From positions 62,001 through 126,000 of the forward strand of contig JAJDAT010000051.1 of the NCBI GenBank assembly GCA_029261715.1: a DNA stretch of 64,000 nucleotides, given 5' to 3'. The position numbers were made by a program, and so were the translations under genes. The DNA comes from Nitrospinia bacterium. GTDB taxonomy: Bacteria > Nitrospinota > Nitrospinia > Nitrospinales > JAJDAT01. Shown here piece by piece: positions 36,000-45,787 of the stretch. The notes beneath the pieces are model-generated. The model worked only from the letters and a program-made list of their open reading frames with translations. It was not told the DNA's origin and did not search any database. Each line of letters opens with the position of its first letter. The first letter of the stretch is position 1.

Positions 36000-36719
36000 C
36001 TACTGGGTGGAATTGGGCCAAAAGACTTTGAGGGTAGTCCCTTCTCCTGCTACTGTTTCCAGACGAACGTTTCCGTTCACGTTTTCCATAATTTTTTTTA
36101 CTATAGATAATCCAATCCCCACACTAAACATTTTTTCCTTTCCGTGTAACGTTTTAAAAACTTCAAATGCGACCTGTGGGTTTTCACAATCGATACCGAG
36201 TCCATTGTCCGATACGATCAACTCTAATCCGTTAGGCGCTTCTTCAGCTTTGATTGTTATCTTAGGAGATTCGTTTTTATTAAATTTAACAGCATTCTGA
36301 ACGAGGCATTCTAATACTGTTTTAAACTGGGAATGATCTGCGAAAAACTCTTGTCTTTTAACTTCTATTATTACTTCAAAGTTTTTTGGAATATTTAACG
36401 ACTCAATGGTCGCTCGTATAAGGGATTCGATTTTTAAGTTTTGGAGGGTTTGCGGCTTGCTGGCAACTCTGGAATAGTCCAACAACCCATCAATCATTCT
36501 GTTCATCCAATCGGTACGACCGCGCAGCAACACTAAGTTCTTCTTTATATCTTCGTTAGTGTCGGCCGCAAGATCTTCTTCTATCCATTCAGATAAGTTT
36601 TTAACAGCCCGAAGTGGCGCTTTAAGGTCGTGAGAAACTATATAAATAAATTCTTCGAAATCTTTTTTAAGTTTATTTAGTTGCTCTTCGGCGTTTTGAA
36701 GATTGTTTTCCGAATCCAT
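36000..36719 (-). CDS. Histidine kinase core without sensor domain
   Basis: 239 aa. A short N-terminal coiled coil leads to the HisKA box IVSHDLKAPLRAVK (phospho-accepting His 30). The ATP-binding domain follows with N-box LECLVQNAVKFNKNE, G1 VSDNGLGID and G2 GIGLSIVKKIMENVNG. It ends on TTLKVFWP, as does the larger kinase at 37234. There is no input domain, so it may be driven by a partner. Last gene of a four-gene minus-strand unit. The response regulator at 36761, next to it, is the natural target. Confidence 0.8.
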   Translation of the reverse strand: MDSENNLQNAEEQLNKLKKDFEEFIYIVSHDLKAPLRAVKNLSEWIEEDLAADTNEDIKKNLVLLRGRTDWMNRMIDGLLDYSRVASKPQTLQNLKIESLIRATIESLNIPKNFEVIIEVKRQEFFADHSQFKTVLECLVQNAVKFNKNESPKITIKAEEAPNGLELIVSDNGLGIDCENPQVAFEVFKTLHGKEKMFSVGIGLSIVKKIMENVNGNVRLETVAGEGTTLKVFWPNSTQ

Positions 36720-36760
36720 AATATTTGGTAAATACTAAATAACCACTTTAAAGTACACTC

Positions 36761-37228
36761 TCAATTACCGCAATTTGGGAATTCGCATAAAGCCCAATAA
36801 GCGTCCAATATTTTCACCGCTTCTCGAAAAGAATCAAAACTTACGGGTTTTACGATATAACCCGCCACATTATATTTTGACGTTGCGATTATGTCTGCGT
36901 CTGCCTGAGAAGTGGTAAGGACAAAAACAGAAATCTTTTTTAATAGTGGATCTTTTCTCAACTCCTCAAGGAATTCAACTCCACCCATTTTAGGCATATT
37001 CAGATCCAATAAAATTATCTTAGGAGAAACTTTCTCGGTCCCCTCTCCTCTCAACATTGCTAGAGCTTCTTCGCCGTTTTCGGCGCAAAATAAAGGATTC
37101 GCCACCTTATTTTGTTTGAATGCGCGTTTCACCGTCATTTGATCGACTTGATCGTCTTCTACTAACATTATTCCAATAGTCATGTCGCTCATCAAAATAT
37201 CCTTTAACGTATTTTCCTTATCTTTCAC
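36761..37228 (-). CDS. Single-domain response regulator
   Basis: 155 aa. Receiver domain only: acidic pocket VEDDQVDQ, phosphorylation site Asp 75 in ILLDLNMPKMGG, Thr in VFVLTTSQADAD and Lys in GYIVKPVSF. No DNA-binding domain, as in Rcp1-like regulators that pair with PAS or phytochrome kinases. It ends 6 bp before the next gene starts in the same direction. An internal ATG (MSDMTIG) is an alternative start. Likely a phosphotransfer link between the kinases of this operon. Confidence 0.85.
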   Translation of the reverse strand: MKDKENTLKDILMSDMTIGIMLVEDDQVDQMTVKRAFKQNKVANPLFCAENGEEALAMLRGEGTEKVSPKIILLDLNMPKMGGVEFLEELRKDPLLKKISVFVLTTSQADADIIATSKYNVAGYIVKPVSFDSFREAVKILDAYWALCEFPNCGN

Positions 37229-37233
37229 TCAGT

Positions 37234-39087
37234 TTACTCCGATTTTTCATACGGCCACAGAAATTTAAGAGTAGCGCCGCTATTCACTTTAGATTCAATA
37301 AAAATCTTACCTCCTTTATTATCTATCAGTTTTTTCACAATTGCCAATCCAATACCGGTATTTTCCTCTTTGTCACGAGATTTTAACGTTTGGAACATCA
37401 CAAATACTTTGTCATGATATTTTGGATCAATACCCGGGCCGTTATCAGAAATAGAAAACTCTAAAAACTTTCCATTCTCTTTCATTAAGATTTCAACTCT
37501 TGGCTCATTTTTATCGCAATGCTTTATTGCATTACTAATGAGGTTAGCGAAAACTTGTTCCAACTTTAACTTTTCCGTATGCAACGTTGGAAGATTTTCT
37601 TGAATGTGTATACATTCCTTGTAATTGGGCGCAACTAAATCAACTAAACTATTTAGTAAGTTATTCAGATTCGTTGTGTTATAGACAGGCGTTTTTTTCC
37701 CAATTTTCGAATATGTTAATATCCCATTTATCAAAGATTCCATCCTTTTAACTCGACCGATTAAAAGATCCAAATTTTCTTTGGTTTCTTCAGAACCAAT
37801 TTCTTCTATATCTTCTTTAATCCAATGAGTTAAACTACCTATCGCTCTAAGTGGGCTTTTTAAATCGTGAGAGGCTATATACGCAAATTGCTCCAATTCT
37901 TTATTGGTAATTTGTAGATTTTCTAATAGTTTGTCTCGCTCTTTTTCCGCTTTTTTTCTCTCCGAAATATCCTTAAAAGAAACCACCGCGCCGGAAATTT
38001 CACCATCTACATAAATGGGGGTACTGATATATTCTACGGGAAAACTTGTGCCGTCCTTTTTCCAAAACACTTCATTGCCCTCAAGTTGAGTTTTCCCTTC
38101 TTTAATTGCGGCGTATATATGACACTCTTCTGTGGGGTAAGGGGTCCCATCAGACTTCGTATGATGAATTAAGCTATGTTGGGTTTGCCCAATCATTTCT
38201 TCAATTTTGTAGCCCAACATTTTTTCTGCGGCAGGATTGGCAAACATAGTATGACCATTTAAATCCAACCCATAAATTCCCTCTCCTGCAGATTCTAAAA
38301 TCAATTGATTACGACGTTGACTATCTACCAAATCTTTCTCGGATTTTTTTCTATCTGAAATATCACGAACTATGCCAGAGAAATAACGTTCATCTCCTAA
38401 CCAAAACTCACTTATGGCTAAGTCGCCGGGAAAAGTAGTTCCGTCCTTACGTAATCCAATAATTTCTCTACCAATTCCAATTATCTTGGCCTTACCAGTC
38501 GTTAGATAGCTCTCCATATAACTATCGTGCGCGCTTCGATCTGGTTCCGGCATAAGGTTTCTTACATTTTGATCAATTACTTCTGAAGCTGAATATCCAA
38601 AAATACGTTCCGCACCTGGATTGAAAGAATTGATCTTACCTTTATCGTCAATCGTAATGATACCGTCCACAACACTTTCTAAAACGGCAGTGAGGTGATT
38701 CTCACTTTTTTTTCTATCTGAAATATCACGAACTATGCCAGAGAAATAACGTTCATCGTCTAACCAAAATTCACTTATGGCCAAGTCACCAGGAAAAGTC
38801 GTTCCATCCTTACGCAAACCGGTAATTTCTCGACCAATTCCAATTATTTTGGCGGTACCAGTTTCTAGATAGTTCTTCATATAACTATCATGTGCGCTTC
38901 GATCCGGTTCCGGCATCAAACTTCTTACATTTTGGTCAATTACTTCTGAAGCTGAATACCCAAAAATACGTTCCGCACCCGGATTAAACGAACTGATTTT
39001 ACCTTTATCGTCAATCGTAATAATACCGTCGACAACACTTTCTAAAACGGCTTTTAAATGGCCATCAATTTTGGAGAACGATTCCAT
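37234..39087 (-). CDS. Sensor histidine kinase with three PAS domains
   Basis: 617 aa, soluble. PAS 1 (about 10-125) and PAS 2 (about 130-250) are near-identical tandem copies (LESVVDGIITIDDKGKI, FNPGAERIFGYSASEVID, RYFSGIVRDISDRKKSE), a recent internal duplication also visible in the DNA. PAS 3 (about 255-385) is different. The HisKA box is IASHDLKSPLRAIG (His 407), followed by N-box NLISNAIKHCDKNEP and G boxes SDNGPGID and TGIGLAIVKKLID. The PAS type with a FNPGAERIFGY core is often haem- or FixL-like, but the ligand cannot be told here. Operon partner of the regulator downstream. Confidence 0.85.
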   Translation of the reverse strand: MESFSKIDGHLKAVLESVVDGIITIDDKGKISSFNPGAERIFGYSASEVIDQNVRSLMPEPDRSAHDSYMKNYLETGTAKIIGIGREITGLRKDGTTFPGDLAISEFWLDDERYFSGIVRDISDRKKSENHLTAVLESVVDGIITIDDKGKINSFNPGAERIFGYSASEVIDQNVRNLMPEPDRSAHDSYMESYLTTGKAKIIGIGREIIGLRKDGTTFPGDLAISEFWLGDERYFSGIVRDISDRKKSEKDLVDSQRRNQLILESAGEGIYGLDLNGHTMFANPAAEKMLGYKIEEMIGQTQHSLIHHTKSDGTPYPTEECHIYAAIKEGKTQLEGNEVFWKKDGTSFPVEYISTPIYVDGEISGAVVSFKDISERKKAEKERDKLLENLQITNKELEQFAYIASHDLKSPLRAIGSLTHWIKEDIEEIGSEETKENLDLLIGRVKRMESLINGILTYSKIGKKTPVYNTTNLNNLLNSLVDLVAPNYKECIHIQENLPTLHTEKLKLEQVFANLISNAIKHCDKNEPRVEILMKENGKFLEFSISDNGPGIDPKYHDKVFVMFQTLKSRDKEENTGIGLAIVKKLIDNKGGKIFIESKVNSGATLKFLWPYEKSE

Positions 39088-39135
39088 ATCTATATATTAG
39101 ATGGAGTATGTGTGTTTAATTTAGAATATAGATAT

Positions 39136-40272
39136 TTAACTATCAAGGTCAGTAAACATTGGTATTTCAATATAAAAACAACTTCCTTCTGGTTCTTGGT
39201 TTTCATAACCAATCTTTCCATGCATCAATTCAACGAGCCCTTTTGATATGCTTAAGCCTATACCGGTTCCTTCGACGCTTGAGTATTCGGCCCCAAAACG
39301 ATTAAAAGGCTCAAAGAGCGTAGACGATCTATCTTGAGAAAGTCCAATTCCATTATCGATGACGTTAATCCGAATAATATCGTTATCCATTAATTCATAG
39401 TCGAGGGTAACGCTTCCACCTTTACGATTATATTTAATAGCATTTGAAACTAAATTTAGCAAAACCTGCTTTAATCGTAACGGATCCGCCATTACAAATA
39501 AATTGCGCTGTTGGCTAATTCGATCATTAAAAATAATTTCCAAATCTTTTAACGAAGGTTGAATCAATTCGATCAAATCGGAAACGGTTAAACAAAGTTG
39601 AACAGGTGAAAGGGAAACTTTCAACTTACCAGCTTCAATAGAGTTTAAATCTAAAATTTCGTTGATCAAATTCAGCAAATGCTCTGCGCTTTTGAGAATA
39701 AATGAAAGGTTCTTCCGTTGACCATCACTAAGAGGATCCTTAGAGTTTGCCTCCATCACTTCAGAAAAACCTATGATAGCGTTCATCGGAGTTCTCAATT
39801 CATGGCTAACTCGCGATAGAAAATTTGTTTTCGCCTGACTTCTACTTTCAGCTTCGGTTCTTAAACGGCGCTCATTTTCTAACTGACGCGCTGTAACAGC
39901 CGACGCTATGGTCTGGTTTAACAATTCACCAGTCATAGTATCTTTAGAAATATAGTCGCTAGCGCCGCTTTTTAAAGCCTTAACGGCGACCTCTTCGCTA
40001 CCATGTCCCGTCAGCATAACAATAGCGCATGAATAAGACATCTCGCAGATTTTACTTAAAAACTCTAAACCATCAATATCGGGGAGTTTAAAATCAAGAA
40101 GGATGAGGTCCAGATCAATCTCGGTTGTCAGGTCTAGTCCTTCTTTCCCAGTAGTACACTCAGAAATTTCGTAAGTAAACTTTGAGGCTTTTTTTAGGAG
40201 CCGTATACAGTTCATTCGATCAATTTCGTTATCTTCAACAATAGCTAATTTCAACATAGGAAGATTCGACAT
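39136..40272 (-). CDS. Hybrid receiver-histidine kinase
   Basis: 378 aa. An N-terminal receiver (about 5-125) has acidic residues VEDNEIDR, phosphorylation Asp in LILLDFKLPDIDG, and GHGSEEVAVKALKSGASDYI. A HisKA domain follows (SRVSHELRTPMNAIIGFSEV, His 157). The ATPase has N-box LNLVSNAIKYNRKGG and GIGLSISKGLVELMHGKIG. The receiver type (MLTGHGSEEVAVKALKSGAS) is the same as in the REC-PAS proteins at 43520 and 47474. First gene of the kinase operon. It could receive phosphate from another kinase and pass the signal on. Confidence 0.85.
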   Translation of the reverse strand: MSNLPMLKLAIVEDNEIDRMNCIRLLKKASKFTYEISECTTGKEGLDLTTEIDLDLILLDFKLPDIDGLEFLSKICEMSYSCAIVMLTGHGSEEVAVKALKSGASDYISKDTMTGELLNQTIASAVTARQLENERRLRTEAESRSQAKTNFLSRVSHELRTPMNAIIGFSEVMEANSKDPLSDGQRKNLSFILKSAEHLLNLINEILDLNSIEAGKLKVSLSPVQLCLTVSDLIELIQPSLKDLEIIFNDRISQQRNLFVMADPLRLKQVLLNLVSNAIKYNRKGGSVTLDYELMDNDIIRINVIDNGIGLSQDRSSTLFEPFNRFGAEYSSVEGTGIGLSISKGLVELMHGKIGYENQEPEGSCFYIEIPMFTDLDS

Positions 40273-41339
40273 AACTTAAAGTCTAAAAGATAATGGCTCA
40301 ATTATTTTCTTCGAAAATATGAGTCGTTTTATTAACGGGAGCCTAACGCATTCTCTAAACACAATATTAGCAATCCTATATTCTGTAATCTATCAAATAA
40401 ATAATTTCAAAAACCAAATACTTCTGTATCAATAAACCAAAAAAAATACCGCAAAAGCATTCAATTAAAATAGCGGAGCTTTTAAAAAACAAAAAAGCGC
40501 TAGCGCTCTAATTTATTCTATCAGTTTGGACATTAAAATTATCACATCATTCAGTTCTATCCAAAACGACGCAAACTCGAATTCCAGACCAGATATATCG
40601 ACAACCCAATACTTAAGAAAACCCAGTAACACCCTATAAAACAAACGTTCGAAAGATGTCTTGTAAGAGTAAGACAAATATAACAAAAACTGAAGTCATA
40701 TTTTCACAAACTTTCACTTTTCAAAGAAGCTAAATCCACACAACAATTTTCGATAAAACTAAAACATAAAGTATCTCAGACCAAAAAACAACTCAGAGGT
40801 AAATGTAAACCTCTTTAAATACCGTTCAGAAAATCGAAATATGGTATTCCTAACTTGAATCTATAAATCCATCTCAAAAACCGAAACAATCAGATATTCG
40901 GTAAGTTAGAAGAAATGATAATTTCACAAAGGATAATATTGTAGCCTTCTTCTGGATTACATATAAAAACTTACAACTTCGGCCAGAAACCGTTTAAGAG
41001 AACCGGAATCAAATCGGTTTCGGAAAAAAATGTCTCGCTGGAATTAAAAAAATTCGTAATGAGGTGAAAGAGAAATGGCGAACCTAACTGGATAAGGAAA
41101 AAGAGTAGGAGTAACAAAATTAGGGCGTGGCAGAAATTTTATTAAATCGAGGCTAGATTCTTCACTCCTTCGAGAACTTCAGAACAAGCTCATCAAAGGA
41201 CTTTTGCTTCTGGATGACAAACAATGGGAACGAATTAAAACAAAATTCACTCTTTTTTGATAGTGATTGCGACAAACTTGATAAAGCTAGCTACGTGTCA
41301 AAAAACTTAGGATAGGCGCTTTAAAAAATACAAATGGGT
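40273..41339. other. Long gap without gene, with one repeat element
   Basis: About 1 kb of AT-rich DNA between two minus-strand genes. No frame of useful length with a ribosome site was found on either strand, and no tRNA-like fold. It holds a repeat element at 41128-41232 and presumably the promoter of the kinase operon near 40280-40450. Confidence 0.4.
41128..41232. repeat. Interspersed intergenic repeat element (long form)
   Basis: GAAATTTTATTAAATCGAGG, CTAGATTCTTCACTCCTTCG, AGAACTTCAG..CTTCTGGATGACAAACAATGGGA. Same ends as the copy at 12047-12143, showing that the family is not limited to the tail island. Confidence 0.6.
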
Positions 41340-42803
41340 CTACTTTGCATTCGAAAAACTTTTGAGAGAAGTTGATTTGACAACTTGATTTCGTCCCCTC
41401 TGCTTCGCTTGATGAAGCGAGTTTTCAGTTTGTGAAATAAGTTGCGAGTGCCCTTCAATAGATTGAGGAATCATTGAAGTCACGCCCAAACTGATTGTTA
41501 AATCTATTTCATCTTTATTTTCATCAAATTCAACTACGAGAGATTCAATCTTTTCACGCAATCGTTCACCTATAATAAACGCGCCATCCTCATCGGTATT
41601 TGGCAATATAACAGCAAACTCTTCACCTCCGTAACGCGCAAGGAGGTCGCCTGGACGTTTAAATATTTCAAAAGCAGTTGCAGCTATCTTCCTTAAACAT
41701 TCGTCTCCCGCTTGATGACCATAGATGTCATTTAATTTCTGAAAAAGATCAATATCAAACATTATAAGACTTAGAGAGCTTTTTTCTCGAACCGCTCGTT
41801 TCCATTCTTGTTCAATCGTTTCATCAAACCAACGTCGATTAAACATCTTGGTTAACTCATCTAATCTAGCAATCTTTTTCAATTCTTCATTTGCAGTTAC
41901 TAATTGCGCTTTATTTTTAAGGAGTTCATCTTCTATTTGCTTTAATTCCGTAATTTCACGAGCAATACATAAAGTCCCCAAAAACTTCCTTTCTGGTACA
42001 TTTTGGAAAACCTTTTCATCCGAAACGTTCCAAATGCCAAAAGCGTCTAGTAGAAAAGGAGACGAATGATCTTTTTCTTCTATGACCGGTCCTACTTTAG
42101 ATTTAAATTTAATTTCCAGGCTCGTCGTCGCTAGCGGCCCAACTCCATCAGTTGCTATTAGAGGTAAAATTTCTTCCTCGTCTTCTACATCAATAAAGTT
42201 TTTTATGGGCTGCCCCAACACTTCGGAAGAGTCATATCCCAAATATTTAAACGCTGAGTTTATGAAAGTAATATTTTGATCTGGATCTAATTTAAAAATT
42301 AAATCCGACGCGGTTTCGACAATGGTTCTGTATTGGGCTTCGCTTTTAATAAGCTTTTCTTTTATAATTTCGAACTCTTCATAAAGCCGAATTTTTTCTT
42401 CTAGGGTTTTCTTTAATTGAATATGTGTTTCGGACTTTGCAAGCACTTCATCTATTTGAAACGGTTTAGAAATATAATCTACACCTCCCGATTTAAAACC
42501 TTCTACGATATCTTCCGGCTCCGTTTTTGCCGTCAAAAAAATTACGGGAATCTTTTGAGTTGCATCATCCTCTTTTAACCGACGACACGTCTCGAAACCA
42601 CTGATCCCTGGCATCATGACATCTAATAAGATCAAATCAGGAGTCATTGTCGTCGCAATCCTTAACGCGGTTTCCCCATTTTTAGCAATCATCACTTCAT
42701 AATCTCGCAGCTCTAAAGTTTCACGCAATACATTTAAGTTATTAGTATTATCGTCGACTAATAAAATTTGCATTGCTTCCACTTCATCCTTTTTTTCACC
42801 CAT
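41340..42803 (-). CDS. Response regulator-PAS-diguanylate cyclase
   Basis: 487 aa. Receiver 10-130 (LLVDDNTNNLNVLRE; phosphorylation Asp 61 in LILLDVMMPGISGFE; TAKTEPEDIVEGF). PAS about 155-290 of an unusual type with a long insert: GVGPLATTSLEIKF, then LDAFGIWNV and ERKFLGTLCIAREI. GGDEF domain about 320-478 (LTKMFNRRWFDETIEQEW, ARYGGEEFAVILP) with an intact active site (GGEEF) for making cyclic di-GMP. The upstream RxxD inhibitory site is not obvious. The same PAS type occurs in the proteins at 43520 and 47474, which suggests a shared ligand. Confidence 0.85.
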   Translation of the reverse strand: MGEKKDEVEAMQILLVDDNTNNLNVLRETLELRDYEVMIAKNGETALRIATTMTPDLILLDVMMPGISGFETCRRLKEDDATQKIPVIFLTAKTEPEDIVEGFKSGGVDYISKPFQIDEVLAKSETHIQLKKTLEEKIRLYEEFEIIKEKLIKSEAQYRTIVETASDLIFKLDPDQNITFINSAFKYLGYDSSEVLGQPIKNFIDVEDEEEILPLIATDGVGPLATTSLEIKFKSKVGPVIEEKDHSSPFLLDAFGIWNVSDEKVFQNVPERKFLGTLCIAREITELKQIEDELLKNKAQLVTANEELKKIARLDELTKMFNRRWFDETIEQEWKRAVREKSSLSLIMFDIDLFQKLNDIYGHQAGDECLRKIAATAFEIFKRPGDLLARYGGEEFAVILPNTDEDGAFIIGERLREKIESLVVEFDENKDEIDLTISLGVTSMIPQSIEGHSQLISQTENSLHQAKQRGRNQVVKSTSLKSFSNAK

Positions 42804-43519
42804 CTAAAAATCCCTTCAGAATTTTGGTCGCATATTTTAGAATGAACGCTAATGGATAATTCGGTACTTAGAGCAAAATAACAGGGGACATACCTTTTAA
42901 ACTAAATAGGCTTAAGTCATATCGCTTCTGGGGACTCTCCGAACCCCTCTCAACTAATAGAGTAATAATAACTAAAAATGACTTGAAATACCCTAAATCT
43001 AATGTCAAATAACTGTGACATAGATCACATTCCTCAAACCAAAACTTACTTTTTCAAACAAAAATACGCTTAAAACATAAGCAACATTCCTAACTTCTGT
43101 TTAAAGTCAACAAATCACACCGCGAACCGAAACATACCAACTTTATCCTCGAATCTAAAAACCATTTTTTTAGAAATGGACGTTTTCCTAACATTATCTT
43201 TTTTTTGTAACAATGAAAAGGCATTCACCATTCAACGCTCTAATTTATTCACTGATCCATTCAATACGGCACATTACATCCTTCTCAAGGCTATTAAATG
43301 AATAAAACTTGCAGTTTTTAATTTAAAGTACTCGCGCTAGATTTTTGAAAATTTTCTATTTACAACACTCTCATTAGATTAACTTTTGTAACAATATTGG
43401 AACAATATAAAAATATTTCGGAACTCAAAATAGAATATAATTGATAACCAAACTAGAGAACCTTAAGCAAATGAAATTCGCCTACTCATTAAATAATTAA
43501 TAGATGACTGTTTTATTAA
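42804..43519. other. Divergent intergenic region, no gene seen
   Basis: About 700 bp between divergent genes, AT-rich, with TGTGACATAGATCACA at 43014-43029. That near-perfect palindrome resembles a Crp/Fnr-family binding site (TGTGAN6TCACA). It may control the REC-PAS-GGDEF gene, the REC-PAS gene, or both. No RNA gene or reading frame is seen. Confidence 0.5.
43014..43029. promoter_or_regulatory. Crp-family operator-like palindrome
   Basis: TGTGACATAGATCACA reads TGTGA-N6-TCACA, the consensus form of Crp sites. It lies in a divergent region between two signalling genes. No Crp gene is in this window, so the regulator is inferred only. Confidence 0.5.
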
Positions 43520-44347
43520 ATGGACGACAATAAACTCAATATACTTATTATCGAAGACGACGATGTAGACCGAATGCTGATTGAAAGCTCATTAAAAACA
43601 GCCAAAATCGCCGACAACATTTGCTTTAAACCGGATTTAACATCTGGTCAAGAACAATTAAATTCTCAGTCTTATCACGCTCTTATTCTTGACAACAATC
43701 TTCCAGATGGACTTGGAATTGAGTTTCTGAAAAAAATTAGAGATAGCGGCGCCGATATTCCCGTCATTTTGATTACGGGTCATGGAGACGAATTAATGGC
43801 GGTAAAGGCTATTAAAACGGGCGCCTCCGACTACATCCCTAAAGACAGGATTTCTCCAGAATCGATCTCCCGAAGTATCCTAAATTCGATAGATTCATAT
43901 AAATTAATCATGCGCGCTAAACAAGCCGAATTGACTCTTGCAGAAAGAGAACAACGCTACAGAATGATCGTAGAAACAGTTTCCGATTTGATTTTTGAAC
44001 TGGATCAGGAACGAAAAATAATTTTTTCTAATTCAGCTTTTGAAATGCTAGGGTACTCTTCCGACGAATTACTTAATCAACCGATCACCGACTTCATCGT
44101 TTGTGAAAATATGGAACAAACTATAGAACAAATAGCGACTCGTGATGTTGGTCCATTAGCGACAACAAACCTTATCATTGAATTTAAGGTCAATCCGGAA
44201 TCCGCAATATCCGACGCATTTGAAACAATGGAAGTACACTTAGACGCTTTTGGACTTTGGGATGTTTCCGCAGAGTTGGCGTTTAAAAAAAATATTGAGA
44301 AAAAATTTTTAGGAACGGTTTGCATCGGACATAGCACTCCAAAATAA
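43520..44347 (+). CDS. REC-PAS protein without output domain, copy 1
   Basis: 275 aa. Receiver 5-125 with acidic pocket IIEDDDVDR, phosphorylation Asp 58 in ALILDNNLPDGLG, and LITGHGDELMAVKAIKTGAS. PAS 150-270 of the long-insert type (IVETVSDLIFELDQERKIIF, VGPLATTNLIIEF, LDAFGLWDV, KFLGTVCIG). The protein ends right after the PAS core with no kinase, GGDEF or HTH domain. It may act through protein contacts, as a phosphate sink, or as a ligand-sensing adaptor. A close paralogue lies at 47474. The 3' end overlaps the convergent gene by 39 bp. Confidence 0.8.
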   Translation: MDDNKLNILIIEDDDVDRMLIESSLKTAKIADNICFKPDLTSGQEQLNSQSYHALILDNNLPDGLGIEFLKKIRDSGADIPVILITGHGDELMAVKAIKTGASDYIPKDRISPESISRSILNSIDSYKLIMRAKQAELTLAEREQRYRMIVETVSDLIFELDQERKIIFSNSAFEMLGYSSDELLNQPITDFIVCENMEQTIEQIATRDVGPLATTNLIIEFKVNPESAISDAFETMEVHLDAFGLWDVSAELAFKKNIEKKFLGTVCIGHSTPK

Positions 44348-45328
44348 AACCTTCATATTTTTAAATACTTGAACTCTGTGGTTCCCCCAGTCGGCAACAT
44401 AAACGTTGCCTTCAGAATCAACGGCTACATCCGCAGGACCTTCAAAAAACCCTTTTTCATTTCCTTGTTTCCCCCAATAGCACAAGATGTCTCCATCGGG
44501 AGAAAATACTTGGATTCGATTATTGTAATAGTCGGCAACAAAAAGCCGTCCTTGCTTGTCTATATCTATTCCTGAAGAAACTCGAAAGCTACCGCCGAAA
44601 TATCCCGCTCCTCCAAATTGCGAAAGATAAGCGCCATCAGCAGAAAATCGTTGCACTCGATTATTGTAAGAATCGGAAACATGGACAACATTATCTGAAT
44701 TTATCGCTATCCGAGTGGGATAATTAAAGTTTCCCTCTGCACCTGGATTCCACAAAAAATTTAAAAAAGATCGAACAACACCAATGGGTTGATACCTACC
44801 CCACTCTTTAAGAAACTTTCCATGGAGACTAAACTTCTGAACTCTGTGATTGTATGTATCGGTCACATAAATACGATCTTTTGAGTCAATCGCAATACCT
44901 GTCGGAGAGTTAAACTGGCCTGGCTTTTTGCCACTTTTGCCCCATTGCCCAAGATATTTACCTGTGGAATCAAATTTTTGAATGCGATCCAATTCGTAAT
45001 CGCTGACGTATACATTCCCTTTGGAATCTAAGGCTAAACCAGATGGTCTTTCAAACTCGCCGGGGCCGGCTCCCTGCCGCCCCCATTGAATGAGAAATTT
45101 TCCTAACCGATCAAAAGTTTGAACTCGGTAATTGCGAGCGTCCGCGACATAAACGACACCGTCATTACCAACAGTTATTGCGAAGGGTTCATTAAAACTT
45201 CCTTGCGCATTTCCTTTACTTCCCCCAATTTCTATCACTGGTGTAGTAGAAGTTTTAAAAGATTGATGCGCACAAGCATTTAAATAAAACAATCCGACCA
45301 AAGTCATATAAAAAATCGAACTTTTCAT
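44309..45328 (-). CDS. NHL-repeat lipoprotein
   Basis: 339 aa from the ATG at 45328, which has GAGGA upstream and gives a good signal; a longer frame starts at 45352. Residues 1-19 end in the lipobox LNAC (MKSSIFYMTLVGLFYLNAC). Six NHL repeats follow (FNEPFAITVGNDGVVYVADA, FERPSGLALDSKGNVYVSDY and so on), predicting a six-bladed propeller in the periplasm or on the outer membrane. The start overlaps the HMA gene stop as ATGA, so the two are coupled. Role unknown; possibly a binding partner for the metal-related proteins. Confidence 0.8.
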   Translation of the reverse strand: MKSSIFYMTLVGLFYLNACAHQSFKTSTTPVIEIGGSKGNAQGSFNEPFAITVGNDGVVYVADARNYRVQTFDRLGKFLIQWGRQGAGPGEFERPSGLALDSKGNVYVSDYELDRIQKFDSTGKYLGQWGKSGKKPGQFNSPTGIAIDSKDRIYVTDTYNHRVQKFSLHGKFLKEWGRYQPIGVVRSFLNFLWNPGAEGNFNYPTRIAINSDNVVHVSDSYNNRVQRFSADGAYLSQFGGAGYFGGSFRVSSGIDIDKQGRLFVADYYNNRIQVFSPDGDILCYWGKQGNEKGFFEGPADVAVDSEGNVYVADWGNHRVQVFKNMKVLFWSAMSDANRS

Positions 45329-45648
45329 TTTTCGCGATCCTCTTTCAACCATTGCACGCCATCGAGGTCAAACCCGGCATCCTCCACAGCCGTTAGGATC
45401 GCTTTTTCCTGAATCTTAACGCCAGGTTTAAACTCTATTTCTGCGGTTCCTTCTTTGATGTTGATTTGTACACTTTGAAAGCCTTTTATCTTTTTGACTT
45501 GCTTCTCAAGTCCATAAGAGCAAAAAGGACAATACAATCCCTCTACTTTAATAATAGCTTTCTGGTTTTGCTCTTCAGCTCCAACTGGAAACAGAAAGGT
45601 AAAAAACATTAAACTCAAAACGAGTAATAAACTAACTTTTGTTTTCAT
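45325..45648 (-). CDS. Periplasmic heavy-metal-associated (HMA) protein, MerP-like
   Basis: 107 aa from the ATG at 45648 (an ATG 18 nt upstream is less likely). Signal peptide MKTKVSLLLVLSLMFFTFLF, PVGAEE. The HMA fold has the metal site GLYCPFCSYGLE (Cys 40, Cys 43) and the second half with ILTAVEDAGFDLDGV. CxxC with Pro-Phe inside differs from classic MerP/CopZ (TCxxC). Probably binds Cu, Hg or a similar soft metal in the periplasm. Coupled to the NHL lipoprotein; the outer-membrane gene lies 140 bp upstream. Confidence 0.8.
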   Translation of the reverse strand: MKTKVSLLLVLSLMFFTFLFPVGAEEQNQKAIIKVEGLYCPFCSYGLEKQVKKIKGFQSVQINIKEGTAEIEFKPGVKIQEKAILTAVEDAGFDLDGVQWLKEDREK

Positions 45649-45787
45649 GATTAAAATCCCATTCATTTAAGGATATCTCTAATAACTCAATATTTTTACT
45701 TACAGCAACTCGTAGCCAAAAATCGTTTTTAGATGGTTCCTTAAAAGAAACTCCAACAATATGATGCGTTGAAAATTTCCTAAATTT

